NCBI GenBank assembly: GCA_022843465.1
Contig: JALHNO010000006.1
Coordinates: 62,001 to 126,000 of the forward strand
DNA from: Pseudomonadota bacterium
GTDB taxonomy: Bacteria > Pseudomonadota > Gammaproteobacteria > Xanthomonadales > Ahniellaceae
Length of the DNA: 64,000 nucleotides
Reading direction: 5' to 3'
Part shown: positions 36,827-45,616 of the stretch, piece by piece
Numbering within the stretch: the first letter of the stretch is position 1
Layout of the letters: every line of letters begins with the position of its first letter
The notes under the pieces: model-generated
Database searches by the model: none
What the model was told of the DNA's origin: nothing
The model's input: only the letters and a program-made list of their open reading frames with translations
Translations under genes and position numbers: made by a program

Positions 36827-39800
36827 TCAGGCGACGCGGGCGCGTCGCAGCGCGACGCCCATCATCAGCAACATCAAGCTGAACAGCGCAATGCGGTCCA
36901 GTGTTGGTACCGGCACACTGTCGACGCCAACCACCACAAAGGGCGTGCCGTCGCTTGCGCCGCCTTGATTCGGGTCATCCGTCAGCGCCGTCGCTTCGTT
37001 GCTGCCATTGCCGTCACCGTCGAACATGATGCTGCCCTGATTGACGATGGTGCCACTGGCATTGGCATCGATGGTGGCCGTGATCGTGATGGTGACGTTG
37101 CCGGCTGCTGCGATGCTGCCATTCCAGTGCACGATATTGCCTGTCGTGCTGGCGGTACCCGAGGTCGCACTGGCACCCGTAAGCGTGAGACCCGCGGGCA
37201 GGGTGTCGACAAACTCGTCGCCCGGGTTGTCAGCCTGTACACCAGTACCGCTGTTGGATAGGACAACCGAGTAGGTCACGGTTGAGCCGGGGACGAAGGT
37301 CCCGGCGACCGACTTGGTGCCCGACACGCTCGCGCCACTCACGATGGTGTCTGTGTCCGTGGCCGAGTTGTTGCCGGGGACCGGATCGGTCACGCCGCCA
37401 GATCCTGTCACGGTAGCGGTGTTGACCAGGCTGCCGGTGGCAGCTGCCGAGATCGCGCAACTAGCGGTGTAGGTGACGCTGCCACCGCTGGGCAGATTGA
37501 CCGCGTCATTGATATTGCCCGCGCCCGCTGCGGTACAGGTGCCGCCGCCTGCGCCGGCACAGGTCCAGGTGCAGGTGAGCGACGCCGGGAAGGTGTCGGC
37601 GACGGTGCTGCCGGGGGCATTGCTCGGTCCGCTGTTCGACGCCGTGATCGTGTAGGTCGTCGTGCCGCCCGCGGTCACGGTCGTCACGCCGTCTGTCTTG
37701 GTGATCGCGAGATCCGCACTCGCACCCAGCGTGTCGGTGTCGGTCGCCGAGTTGTTGCCGGGCACTGGATCGGTCACGCTGGCTGGCTCGGTGACCGTCG
37801 CGGTGTTGACTAGGCTGCCGGTGGCGGCTGCCGAGATCGTGCAACTAGCGGTGTAGGTCACGCTGCCGCCGCTGGGCAGGTTGACCGTGTCATTGATGCT
37901 ACCCGCGCCTGCTGCGGTACAGGTGCCGCCGCCTGCGCCGGCACAGGTCCAGGTGCAGGTCAGCGATGCGGCAAAGGTGTCCGCCACGGTGCTGCCACTT
38001 GCAGCGCTGGGTCCCGCATTCGCAGCAGTGATCGTGTAGGTCACGCTACCGCCAGGGGTTGCTGAAGTGACGCCATCGGTCTTGGTGATCGACAGATCAG
38101 CGCTTGCACCGAGTGTGTCGGTGTCGGTCGCCGAGTTGTTGCCGGGCATCGGATCGGTCACGCCGGCTGGCTCGGTGACCGTCGCGGTGTTGACCAGGCT
38201 GCCGGTGGCGGCTGCCGAGATCGTGCAACTAGCGGTGTAGGTCACGCTGCCGCCGCTGGGCAGGTTGACCGTGTCATTGATGCTACCCGCGCCTGCTGCC
38301 GTACATGTGCCGCCGCCTGCGCCGGCACAGGTCCAGGTGCAGGTCAGCGATGCGGCAAAGGTGTCCGCCACGGTGCTGCCACTTGCAGCGCTGGGTCCTG
38401 CATTCGCAGCAGTGATCGTGTAGGTCACGCTACCGCCAGGGGTTGCTGAAGTGACGCCATCGGTCTTGGTGATCGACAGATCGGCGCTTGCACCGAGTGT
38501 GTCGGTGTCGGTCGCCGAGTTGTTGCCGGGCGTCGGATCGGTCACGCCGGCAGGCTCGGTGACCGTCGCGGTGTTGACCAGGCTGCCGGTGGCGGCTGCC
38601 GAGATCGTGCAACTAGCGGTGTAGGTGACGCTGCCACCGCTGGGCAGATTGACCGCGTCATTGATATTGCCCGCGCCCGCCGCGGTACATGTGCCGCCGC
38701 CTGCACCGGCACAAGTCCAGGTGCACGTCAGCGAGGCCGCAAAGGTATCGGCGACGGTACTGCCAGGCGCATTGCTCGGGCCGCTATTGGATGCCGTGAT
38801 CGTGTACGTCACGCTGCCACCGGGCGTCGCCGAGGTGACGCCATCGGTCTTGGTGATCGCCAGATCCGCTGTCGCGCCGATGGTGTCGGTATCTGTGGCT
38901 GAATTGTTGCCCGGCACGGGGTCCGTGACGCCGCTTGCCACCGTCGCCGTATTGACCAGAGTGCCGGTGGCTGAGGCCGAAATCGCGCAGCTCGCGATGT
39001 AGGTCACGCTGCCACCAGCAGGCAGGTTGACGGGATCATTGATATTGCCCGCGCCCGCTGCCGTGCAGGTACCACCGCCGGCCCCGGAACACGTCCAGGT
39101 GCATGTCAGCACGGCGGGAAAGGTATCCGCCACGGTGGAGCCGGGTGCATTGCTCGGCCCGGGGTTGGACGCTGTGATCGTATATGTCGTCGAGCCACCC
39201 GCGGTAACGCTGGCAACGCCGTCGGTCTTGGTGATGGAAAGGTCAGCGGAAGTGGTCACCGTGTCAGCGTCGGTCGCCAAGTTGTTGCCGGGCACCGGAT
39301 CGCTCACACCACCGGGTGCGGTCACGGTCGCAGTGTTGCTCAACATGCCAGTGGCTGCAGCCGAAATCGTGCAACTGGCGGTATAGGTCACGCTGCCACC
39401 CGCAGGCAGATTGACCGAGTCATTGATATTGCCCGCGCCCGCCGCCGTGCAGGTGCCGCCGCCGGCGCCGACGCAGGTCCAACTGCAGGTCAAGGATGCC
39501 GGGAACGTATCCGCTACCGTCGCGCCTGTGGCGGAACTGGGCCCGGCGTTCGATGCAGTGATCGTGTAGGTCGTCGAACCACCCGCCGTCACGGTGGCGA
39601 CACCGTCGGTCTTGGTTATCGACAGGTCAGCGCTGGCGCCGAGCCCGTCGACATCAGTCGCAGAGTTGTTGGCATTGTCGAAATCGACGATGGCGCCGCC
39701 GGAGACCGTTGCGGTATTGCTCAGTGAACCCGTCGCGGCACCCGATATCGCGCACACCGAGGTATAAGTTGCCGATCCCCCCGATGGAAGATTGGCGCTG

Positions 39801-42800
39801 TCATTGATGTTTCCGGCGAACGGGCCGGCGGTACAGGTACCGCCTCCTGCCCCCAGGCACGTGGTCGAGCAGGTCAATTCGGCCGGGAACATGTCGACGA
39901 CATTGGCCGTCGGATTGGCCACGGTGCCACCATTGGTCGCAGTGATCGTATAGGTCACGGAACCGCCGGGTGTTGCCGACGTGACGCCGTCGGTTTTGGT
40001 AATGGCAAGGTCGGCTACGGCCTCGCCGAGTGTCCAATCCGAGAAACTGGTGATGCCGGTTACCGTATGCGAGTTGGCGCCGGGATTCACTGTGCCGCCC
40101 TGGTCGCTGTAGTCCGCAGGATTCGCGGCCTCGTGGCGCAGCGCGCGCAGATTTGCTTCGGTCACCGTGCCGGGAATGTCGGTCGGGTCCAGATAGTTGA
40201 AGGTGACATCGGCGGTGATGCCGGTGGCGGTCAGGCGCCAGTGGCGGTTGAGCACTTTGCTCAGAGGCTGCGCGCCGGGCGCGGCTGTCTGCACAGCGGC
40301 CACCGTCACATCGGTCGGGAACGTGCCCGCGGTAGCATTGAAATCGACCGGTGTGTAGCCGTTCGCGGTTCCGACCTCGAATGTTCTCGGGCCCGCGGCC
40401 GCGAACGACTTGCGGAGGTTGCCATCGACATAGCCGGTTGTGCGCACCACCGTGCCGGCGGCGGAGTTGAAGTAGAGAGTGTTGGCTGCAGTGATGAGGC
40501 GGCCGCCACTGAGCGTCAGCGCGCCGGCGCCAGCCCCATTCACCGTGATGTCTCCGCCGGTGATGGTGATGTCATTGGGGTTGGTGACGCTGAGCAGGTT
40601 CAGGACGCGCGTCGGCGGAATTTCAGGGCCGGTGCTGCGACCGGTGAGTTCGGGCGCGTACAGCATGTTCACGCCCCCAGTACCCGGATTGAAGACCGGC
40701 GCCACATCCAGGCCGTTGACAGGCAAGGTCGGGCCTGCAACTCCGAACTGGATGATCGCTGTAGTTGCAGCCCCATTGCCAAGGGTCAGCTTGTTGGCAT
40801 TGATCACACCACCACCAAAGAGATTGACTCGATTGGCGATGAACTGGTTGGTCGAGGTGAAGCTGACATTGCCTGTGTTCTGCACGCTCATCGACGTTAC
40901 CGGGGCGGTGGTGACGCCAGTGCCCTGATAGGTCTGCGGCAGTGCGCCGCCGACATCGAACCAGAGGAAGTTGCTGCTCGCTCCGTTCGCGGTCAGCGTG
41001 CCGTTGTTCGTCATCGTGGTCCCGCCCATCAGAAACACGACATTTCCCGAATTGAACGTGGCGCCGGTGTTGATGGTGATGTTGCGCGAAATGTTGTTGT
41101 AATTGACCAGGGTGGTGGACATCACCCCTGAGTGTCCGGCCGAGGTGTTGGTGACCACGACGTTCGGCAACACACCGCGCAGGTTGAAGGTCTTCGCGGC
41201 GCCTGAAGCAGCATTGCCGAGTTGCAGGGTACCGCTGGTGACGCCAGCAATACCGCTGCCGGCCTGATTGCGATAGTCGATCGCCGTCGCCGCCACCTGG
41301 GTCACGATCGTTCCGCCACTCACGTTGATCGTGGAGGCGAGCGATGTACCGAGATCGAAGCTGCCCAGGGTGGCCGATGCGTTGCCTACCGTGCAAACGG
41401 TAATCGTGCCACCGCTCTGGGTATAGGAGATGGCGTTAGCGGCTGCACTGACGCCAAACCGGCCCGTGGCATTCACCGAGCCGCCTTCGACGATGATCCG
41501 GCTGCCCGTCAGCAGGCCCATCGAATTGCCGGTGCCGGTGCCAACATTCAAGGTGCCCTGGGTGAGCCGCAACAGTCCGCTGGTGGTGGGCGAACCGTTT
41601 TGGCCCGCTACGGTGTAGTTTGGATTGTTCAGCCAGAACCCAGCGGTGGCCGGAATCGAGTAGGCGGCGACCGCGAACACACGGCTGGTGCCGGCGAACG
41701 TGCCCGACAGCTTCAGGGTTCCGTTGGTCAACACCAGCCAGCCGCCGACAACGGTGTCCGTGGTGACGCCGCGCACCGTGAAGTTGCTCGGCATCAGCTC
41801 CAGCACCGCGGTTGAGGTCGTCCCCTTGTTGACGGTGACAGTGCGCACATCCGTGGTCGCACCGGTGCCGCTGAAGCTGGTATCGACGGTGCCGGTAAAG
41901 CTGATGCCGGCGCCAGCGGTGTCGGTATTGGTCGAGAAATCCAGAATGCCGTTGTTGCTCAGGCTTCCACCGAGACTCAGTACATGTCCGGTCTGGGTGC
42001 CCGCCGGGTTCGACGCGAAACTGCCACCAGGCAGAATGCTGACGTCGGTGCCCACCGTGAGCGTGCGTGCGGTGGTCTGCTCGAACTGCAAGACGCCGCC
42101 GGACACTGAAACCGAATACGCGATCGCCGCGGTATCGATGGTGACGGTAGCGCCGGGCGCGATGGACACTGCGTCGTTCGCGGCTGGCACGATGCCCGTA
42201 GACCAGGTACCGGGCGCACTCCAGAGGCCGGTAGAACCCGTGTTCGCGATGGCTGCCGCGGTCGTCTGCATGCCGGACAGCGTGCCGGTGCTGCCTTCGT
42301 TGACCGCCAGAACCCGCCAGGAATAGCTGGTCGATGCCAACAGGCCGCCGGCAACAAAGCTGGTCGCGTTCTGTGCTGCAGTATTCACGAAGCTGTAGTT
42401 CACTGCATCCGTCGAAACGTAGATTGCGTACCCGGTTTCGTTCGGTGAATCTGTCCAGTTGAGTGTCATGCCGGTTGCCGATACGCCGGTAAATGTCAGC
42501 GGGCCGCCCGGGGCGGTGACCACAGGCGGCGCCAGCAGGAATGACCGACGCATTCCATCGGCAGCGGAAGTCAGTACCGGAATGGCGCCGGCGACGTAGA
42601 GATTGTTCACTGGAATTGCCGAGGCTCCGTTGTAGGTCGGCGCTGGCGCACCGCTTTGCGCCGCGGTGATCGAGCCGACTGTGCCGGCTGCGTTGTTCGA
42701 AGACAGTCCGAACTGTGGGCTCTGCGAGTTCGCATCGGCAGCCGCGGCAGCGCTCAGTGACATGGCGCCGTAGACGAATTCGATGGTGCCGGTGGTCTCC

Positions 42801-43294
42801 GTGAGACGCACCTGGTAGGTCAGGTCGGCCGTGCCACCGGCATTGAAGTCCGACTGCATGTTCAGCCATTCAATCACGGCCACGCGATTCGGCGCTGCGC
42901 CGATGACCTTGAAGTGGACTCGGCCAGTAGTGGCGCGCGTGCGCTGATCCGCACCATAGGCAGTCAACAATGACTGAGTTGCCTGGGCAAGCGGATCGTA
43001 AAGTGTGTTCGAGATGGTGGTGGCGCCAAACCGCAGCGTACCGTTCGAGTTCACACTGAAGCGGTCCTGGCGGACCCCCATGAAATAGAAATCGAACCCC
43101 AGAAGATTCACAGTGGACGCCGTATCGTCCTGGTCTGCGGCAACCAGCGTGGTGGTACCGCTGCTCATGTCGGTCAGCGATGCTGTAGTCGTAGTGCTGA
43201 GGGCATAGTTCGCAGTATTGGCCTGCGCCTGCAGCGTGTGACTGCCCAGCAGCGAGCCGATCACAAAGACGGCACGCAGAAAGTTAGACTTCAT
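36827..43294 (-). CDS. Giant surface protein: FN3 / right-handed-helix-like region / tandem DUF11 repeats / IPTL-CTERM-like tail
   Basis: The protein has 2155 residues from the ATG at 43294, with a signal peptide ending GSHTLQA. The N-terminal beta domain (about 25-255) reads LGFDFYFMGVRQDRFSVNSNGTLRFG. A fibronectin type III domain follows (about 265-350; LNWTDSPNETGYAIYVSTD). A G8-like start WSAPGTWSTGIVPAANDAVSI then opens a long T/S/G-rich repetitive beta region (about 360-1080). Seven DUF11 domains of mostly 128 residues (about 1090-1980; ADLSITKTDGV and GPSNAPGSTVADTFPASLTC) and one divergent DUF11-like unit come next. The tail VPTLDRIALFSLMLLMMGVALRRARVA matches the IPTL-CTERM layout of Pro-Thr-Leu, one helix and terminal arginines. 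It is probably a fibrous cell-surface adhesin or matrix protein. Confidence 0.88.
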   Translation of the reverse strand: MKSNFLRAVFVIGSLLGSHTLQAQANTANYALSTTTTASLTDMSSGTTTLVAADQDDTASTVNLLGFDFYFMGVRQDRFSVNSNGTLRFGATTISNTLYDPLAQATQSLLTAYGADQRTRATTGRVHFKVIGAAPNRVAVIEWLNMQSDFNAGGTADLTYQVRLTETTGTIEFVYGAMSLSAAAAADANSQSPQFGLSSNNAAGTVGSITAAQSGAPAPTYNGASAIPVNNLYVAGAIPVLTSAADGMRRSFLLAPPVVTAPGGPLTFTGVSATGMTLNWTDSPNETGYAIYVSTDAVNYSFVNTAAQNATSFVAGGLLASTSYSWRVLAVNEGSTGTLSGMQTTAAAIANTGSTGLWSAPGTWSTGIVPAANDAVSIAPGATVTIDTAAIAYSVSVSGGVLQFEQTTARTLTVGTDVSILPGGSFASNPAGTQTGHVLSLGGSLSNNGILDFSTNTDTAGAGISFTGTVDTSFSGTGATTDVRTVTVNKGTTSTAVLELMPSNFTVRGVTTDTVVGGWLVLTNGTLKLSGTFAGTSRVFAVAAYSIPATAGFWLNNPNYTVAGQNGSPTTSGLLRLTQGTLNVGTGTGNSMGLLTGSRIIVEGGSVNATGRFGVSAAANAISYTQSGGTITVCTVGNASATLGSFDLGTSLASTINVSGGTIVTQVAATAIDYRNQAGSGIAGVTSGTLQLGNAASGAAKTFNLRGVLPNVVVTNTSAGHSGVMSTTLVNYNNISRNITINTGATFNSGNVVFLMGGTTMTNNGTLTANGASSNFLWFDVGGALPQTYQGTGVTTAPVTSMSVQNTGNVSFTSTNQFIANRVNLFGGGVINANKLTLGNGAATTAIIQFGVAGPTLPVNGLDVAPVFNPGTGGVNMLYAPELTGRSTGPEIPPTRVLNLLSVTNPNDITITGGDITVNGAGAGALTLSGGRLITAANTLYFNSAAGTVVRTTGYVDGNLRKSFAAAGPRTFEVGTANGYTPVDFNATAGTFPTDVTVAAVQTAAPGAQPLSKVLNRHWRLTATGITADVTFNYLDPTDIPGTVTEANLRALRHEAANPADYSDQGGTVNPGANSHTVTGITSFSDWTLGEAVADLAITKTDGVTSATPGGSVTYTITATNGGTVANPTANVVDMFPAELTCSTTCLGAGGGTCTAGPFAGNINDSANLPSGGSATYTSVCAISGAATGSLSNTATVSGGAIVDFDNANNSATDVDGLGASADLSITKTDGVATVTAGGSTTYTITASNAGPSSATGATVADTFPASLTCSWTCVGAGGGTCTAAGAGNINDSVNLPAGGSVTYTASCTISAAATGMLSNTATVTAPGGVSDPVPGNNLATDADTVTTSADLSITKTDGVASVTAGGSTTYTITASNPGPSNAPGSTVADTFPAVLTCTWTCSGAGGGTCTAAGAGNINDPVNLPAGGSVTYIASCAISASATGTLVNTATVASGVTDPVPGNNSATDTDTIGATADLAITKTDGVTSATPGGSVTYTITASNSGPSNAPGSTVADTFAASLTCTWTCAGAGGGTCTAAGAGNINDAVNLPSGGSVTYTASCTISAAATGSLVNTATVTEPAGVTDPTPGNNSATDTDTLGASADLSITKTDGVTSATPGGSVTYTITAANAGPSAASGSTVADTFAASLTCTWTCAGAGGGTCTAAGAGSINDTVNLPSGGSVTYTASCTISAAATGSLVNTATVTEPAGVTDPMPGNNSATDTDTLGASADLSITKTDGVTSATPGGSVTYTITAANAGPSAASGSTVADTFAASLTCTWTCAGAGGGTCTAAGAGSINDTVNLPSGGSVTYTASCTISAAATGSLVNTATVTEPASVTDPVPGNNSATDTDTLGASADLAITKTDGVTTVTAGGTTTYTITASNSGPSNAPGSTVADTFPASLTCTWTCAGAGGGTCTAAGAGNINDAVNLPSGGSVTYTASCAISAAATGSLVNTATVTGSGGVTDPVPGNNSATDTDTIVSGASVSGTKSVAGTFVPGSTVTYSVVLSNSGTGVQADNPGDEFVDTLPAGLTLTGASATSGTASTTGNIVHWNGSIAAAGNVTITITATIDANASGTIVNQGSIMFDGDGNGSNEATALTDDPNQGGASDGTPFVVVGVDSVPVPTLDRIALFSLMLLMMGVALRRARVA
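37347..40028 (-). repeat. Tandem 384-bp coding repeats (DUF11 array)
   Basis: The marker sequence GTGTCGGTGTCGG, or a variant, recurs at 37347, 37731, 38115, 38499, 38883, 39261 and about 39645. Spacing is 384 bases (128 codons) except once 378. The units at 37731-38114 and 38115-38498 are nearly identical, differing at only a few bases, while the outer units have diverged. This points to recent duplication inside the array by unequal recombination. Copy number may vary between strains or be miscounted in assemblies. Confidence 0.9.
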
Positions 43295-43758
43295 CGGAGT
43301 GGCCCCGGTATGCAGAATTGGTGTGCAGAATAGGAAGGTGCGCAACGGCAAGACCGACCAGCAATGCTTGGCGTCACTCGCTATACCTTGGCCACCGGCT
43401 ACGGTATGCGGTTCATCCGGCACGCGGATTGAATCCCCAAAAGCACAACCGGCTTGGGCCGGGCGCTGGACGGAACGCTACACCCATGCGACGGTCTCGT
43501 CCACGGGATTTTCAGCTGGGCACAGGTGTGGGCGTGCGCAGAAGGAGCTGCCCAGGTAGACCCGGCCTTCGCTCTGGCCGGGCGGGTCAGCACAAGGACA
43601 CCATACAGTGCCATACGGCCGGTCATCCGCCAGATACGGGTGACAAATCTGCTGCCACTGGATTTGCGCTGGCCCGTCGCATGGGCGGGGTGGTCCGACA
43701 AAAAAACCCGCACGGATGCGGGTCTTTGAGTGCGCAGGACGCCGCTGCAACGAGCGGA
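43295..43758. other. 464-base gene-free region between the giant surface protein gene and ssb
   Basis: No coding region is supported here. The left end is the leader of the giant gene and carries two direct copies of TGCAGAAT (43311-43318 and 43324-43331), 17-37 bases before its start codon. The right end holds the ssb terminator at 43700-43723. The middle is ordinary G+C-rich sequence without repeats I can see. Confidence 0.6.
43700..43723 (-). terminator. Rho-independent terminator of ssb
   Basis: Read on the minus strand, ACCCGCA and TGCGGGT form a 7-bp stem with a 4-base loop, followed by seven T residues. It starts 35 bases after the ssb stop codon. Confidence 0.92.
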
Positions 43759-44265
43759 TCAGAAAGGAATTTCGTCGTCCTCGAACGGCGCGCTGGACGG
43801 CTGCGCAGCAGGGCGGCCCGAACTGGGCGCTGCGCGGCTGTCGCTGCGTCCACCGCCACCGCCACCGCCGTCACTGGCGCGGCTGCCGGTGCTGCGGGCC
43901 GGGCGTTCGCCACCGCCTTCGGAGCCCGGTCGACTGCCGAGCATCTGCATTTCATCGGCGATGATGTCGGTCGAATAGCGGTCGACGCCTTCCTTGTCGG
44001 TGTATTTGTCGGTGCGCAGCTTGCCCTCGACATAGACCTGGGAGCCCTTGCGCAGGTATTCACCGGCGATCTCGGCCAGGCGGCCAAAGAACTTCACCCG
44101 GTGCCATTCGGTGTGTTCCTTGTTTTCGCCAGTCTGCTTGTCCTTCCACTGCTCGCTGGTGGCGACGCTCAGGGTGGTGATGGCCGCTCCACCCGCGGTG
44201 TAGCGGGTTTCCGGGTCCTTGCCCACATTGCCGACGATGATGACCTTGTTGATGCCGCGTGCCAT
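43759..44265 (-). CDS. ssb: Single-stranded DNA-binding protein
   Basis: The protein has 168 residues. The OB-fold (about 1-110) contains [40 protein letters not shown] and [13 protein letters not shown] Gly/Ser/Arg-rich flexible linker follows, then the acidic tip DDEIPF, which recruits replication and repair proteins. This is the standard form for replication, recombination and repair. It is monocistronic with its own terminator and divergent from ispB. Confidence 0.96.
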   Translation of the reverse strand: MARGINKVIIVGNVGKDPETRYTAGGAAITTLSVATSEQWKDKQTGENKEHTEWHRVKFFGRLAEIAGEYLRKGSQVYVEGKLRTDKYTDKEGVDRYSTDIIADEMQMLGSRPGSEGGGERPARSTGSRASDGGGGGGGRSDSRAAPSSGRPAAQPSSAPFEDDEIPF

Positions 44266-44456
44266 GGGATGCCTCGTACTTGGGTTGGTGTGCCGTTGGG
44301 GCTGTGAAGAAGATTACCACGCCGACTTTGCCGGCCCGCCACGGACGGGAGCGCAATCCTGCCTGCGAGAAATCCCAGAGGCTGCGACCCGGCGGCCAAG
44401 ACCGCCGACTGCGGCAGTCGGCTCATGCAGTGCAGCGATCCGGCTGCGCCTGCCCG

Positions 44457-44462
44457 TATAAT
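44457..44462 (+). promoter_or_regulatory. -10 element upstream of ispB
   Basis: A perfect TATAAT lies 28 bases before the GTG start of ispB. No clear -35 is seen at 16-18 base spacing (AGCGAT at the 17-base position), so assignment is tentative. Confidence 0.4.
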
Positions 44463-44489
44463 CCAGTCACCCTCTACACCGGATCTGCC

Positions 44490-45491
44490 GTGAATCTGTC
44501 CGTACAGCGCGCTCCCGAGTCGATCAGCTTTGCCGATGTCCAGGCCCTGGTGCGTGAGGACATGCAGAAGGTTGATGCCCTGATCCGCCGCCGGCTGGGC
44601 TCGGACGTCATGCTGGTCAATCAGGTCGCCGAGCATATTGTGGCTGCCGGCGGCAAACGCCTGCGCCCGATGCTGGTGCTGCTGGCAGCGCGGGCGGCTG
44701 GTTACCAGGGCGTGCAGCACTATCAGGCAGCGGCAATCATCGAGTTCATCCATACCGCGACCCTGCTGCATGACGATGTCGTCGATGAGTCGGGCCTGCG
44801 CCGCGGTCGCGAGACGGCCAACGCCCTGTTCGGCAATGCCGCCAGTGTGCTGGTTGGCGATTATCTGTATTCGCGTTCGTTCCAGTTGATGGTCGAACTG
44901 GATCGCATGCGGATCATGCAGGTGCTTGCCGACACCACCAATGCCATTGCCGAAGGCGAAGTCCTGCAATTGATGCATGTCGGCAACCCCGATACCGACG
45001 AGGCGGCGTATTTGCGGGTGATCGAGCGCAAGACGGCGGTACTGTTCTCGGCCGCATGCCGCATTGGGGCCATTCTTGCCGATGCACCCGAGGCCATCGA
45101 GAAGGCGCTCGCCGACTATGGAATGGCGCTCGGATACGCCTTCCAGATTGCCGATGACGTGCTCGATTACACTTCCGATGCGCAGACCATGGGCAAGAAC
45201 GTCGGCGATGATCTCGCCGAGGGCAAGCCGACCTTGCCCCTGATCCACGCGCTGCGGCATGCGCCCGCGGATCAGGCACAGGCACTGCGCCGGGTGATCG
45301 AGACCGGTGGGCTGGAGTCGCTCGATCTGGTGATTGCCGCGATCCGCGGCTCGGGCGCACTGGACTACACCCTCAGGCGTGCCACCGATTACGCGCAGCA
45401 GGCGCTTACGGCGCTGGCACCGATTGCGCCCGGCGCGGAGACCAGCGCGCTCGAGCTGCTGGCCGAGTACGCGATCTCGCGGTCGAGCTGA
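44490..45491 (+). CDS. ispB: Polyprenyl diphosphate synthase (octaprenyl type)
   Basis: The protein has 333 residues from the GTG at 44490 (MNLSVQRAPESIS); an open frame back to 44259 has no family support. The two aspartate-rich motifs are LLHDDVVDE and QIADDVLDYTSDA, and GGKRLRPMLVLLAARAAGY and AEGEVLQLMHVGNPD are typical of E. coli-type IspB. It lengthens farnesyl diphosphate to the side chain of ubiquinone. The short residue before the first motif that sets chain length is not read here, so octaprenyl is inferred from overall likeness. Confidence 0.93.
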   Translation: MNLSVQRAPESISFADVQALVREDMQKVDALIRRRLGSDVMLVNQVAEHIVAAGGKRLRPMLVLLAARAAGYQGVQHYQAAAIIEFIHTATLLHDDVVDESGLRRGRETANALFGNAASVLVGDYLYSRSFQLMVELDRMRIMQVLADTTNAIAEGEVLQLMHVGNPDTDEAAYLRVIERKTAVLFSAACRIGAILADAPEAIEKALADYGMALGYAFQIADDVLDYTSDAQTMGKNVGDDLAEGKPTLPLIHALRHAPADQAQALRRVIETGGLESLDLVIAAIRGSGALDYTLRRATDYAQQALTALAPIAPGAETSALELLAEYAISRSS

Positions 45492-45616
45492 CCCGGCAAG
45501 AGGTTCGACGGACGCGCCATTCCCCGCCTCCATTGCCGCCCTGCATGACCACCGGCGCTTGGACGCGGTAGCGCCGAACCAATACCATGCTGCTTTCCCC
45601 TGCACGGAGTGTTGTC

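Noticed and set aside
37347-40028. Regular repeats considered as a CRISPR or satellite array
   Set aside because: The period is 384 bases, in frame, with domain-sized units and no short repeat/unique spacer pattern. It is a coding DUF11 array.
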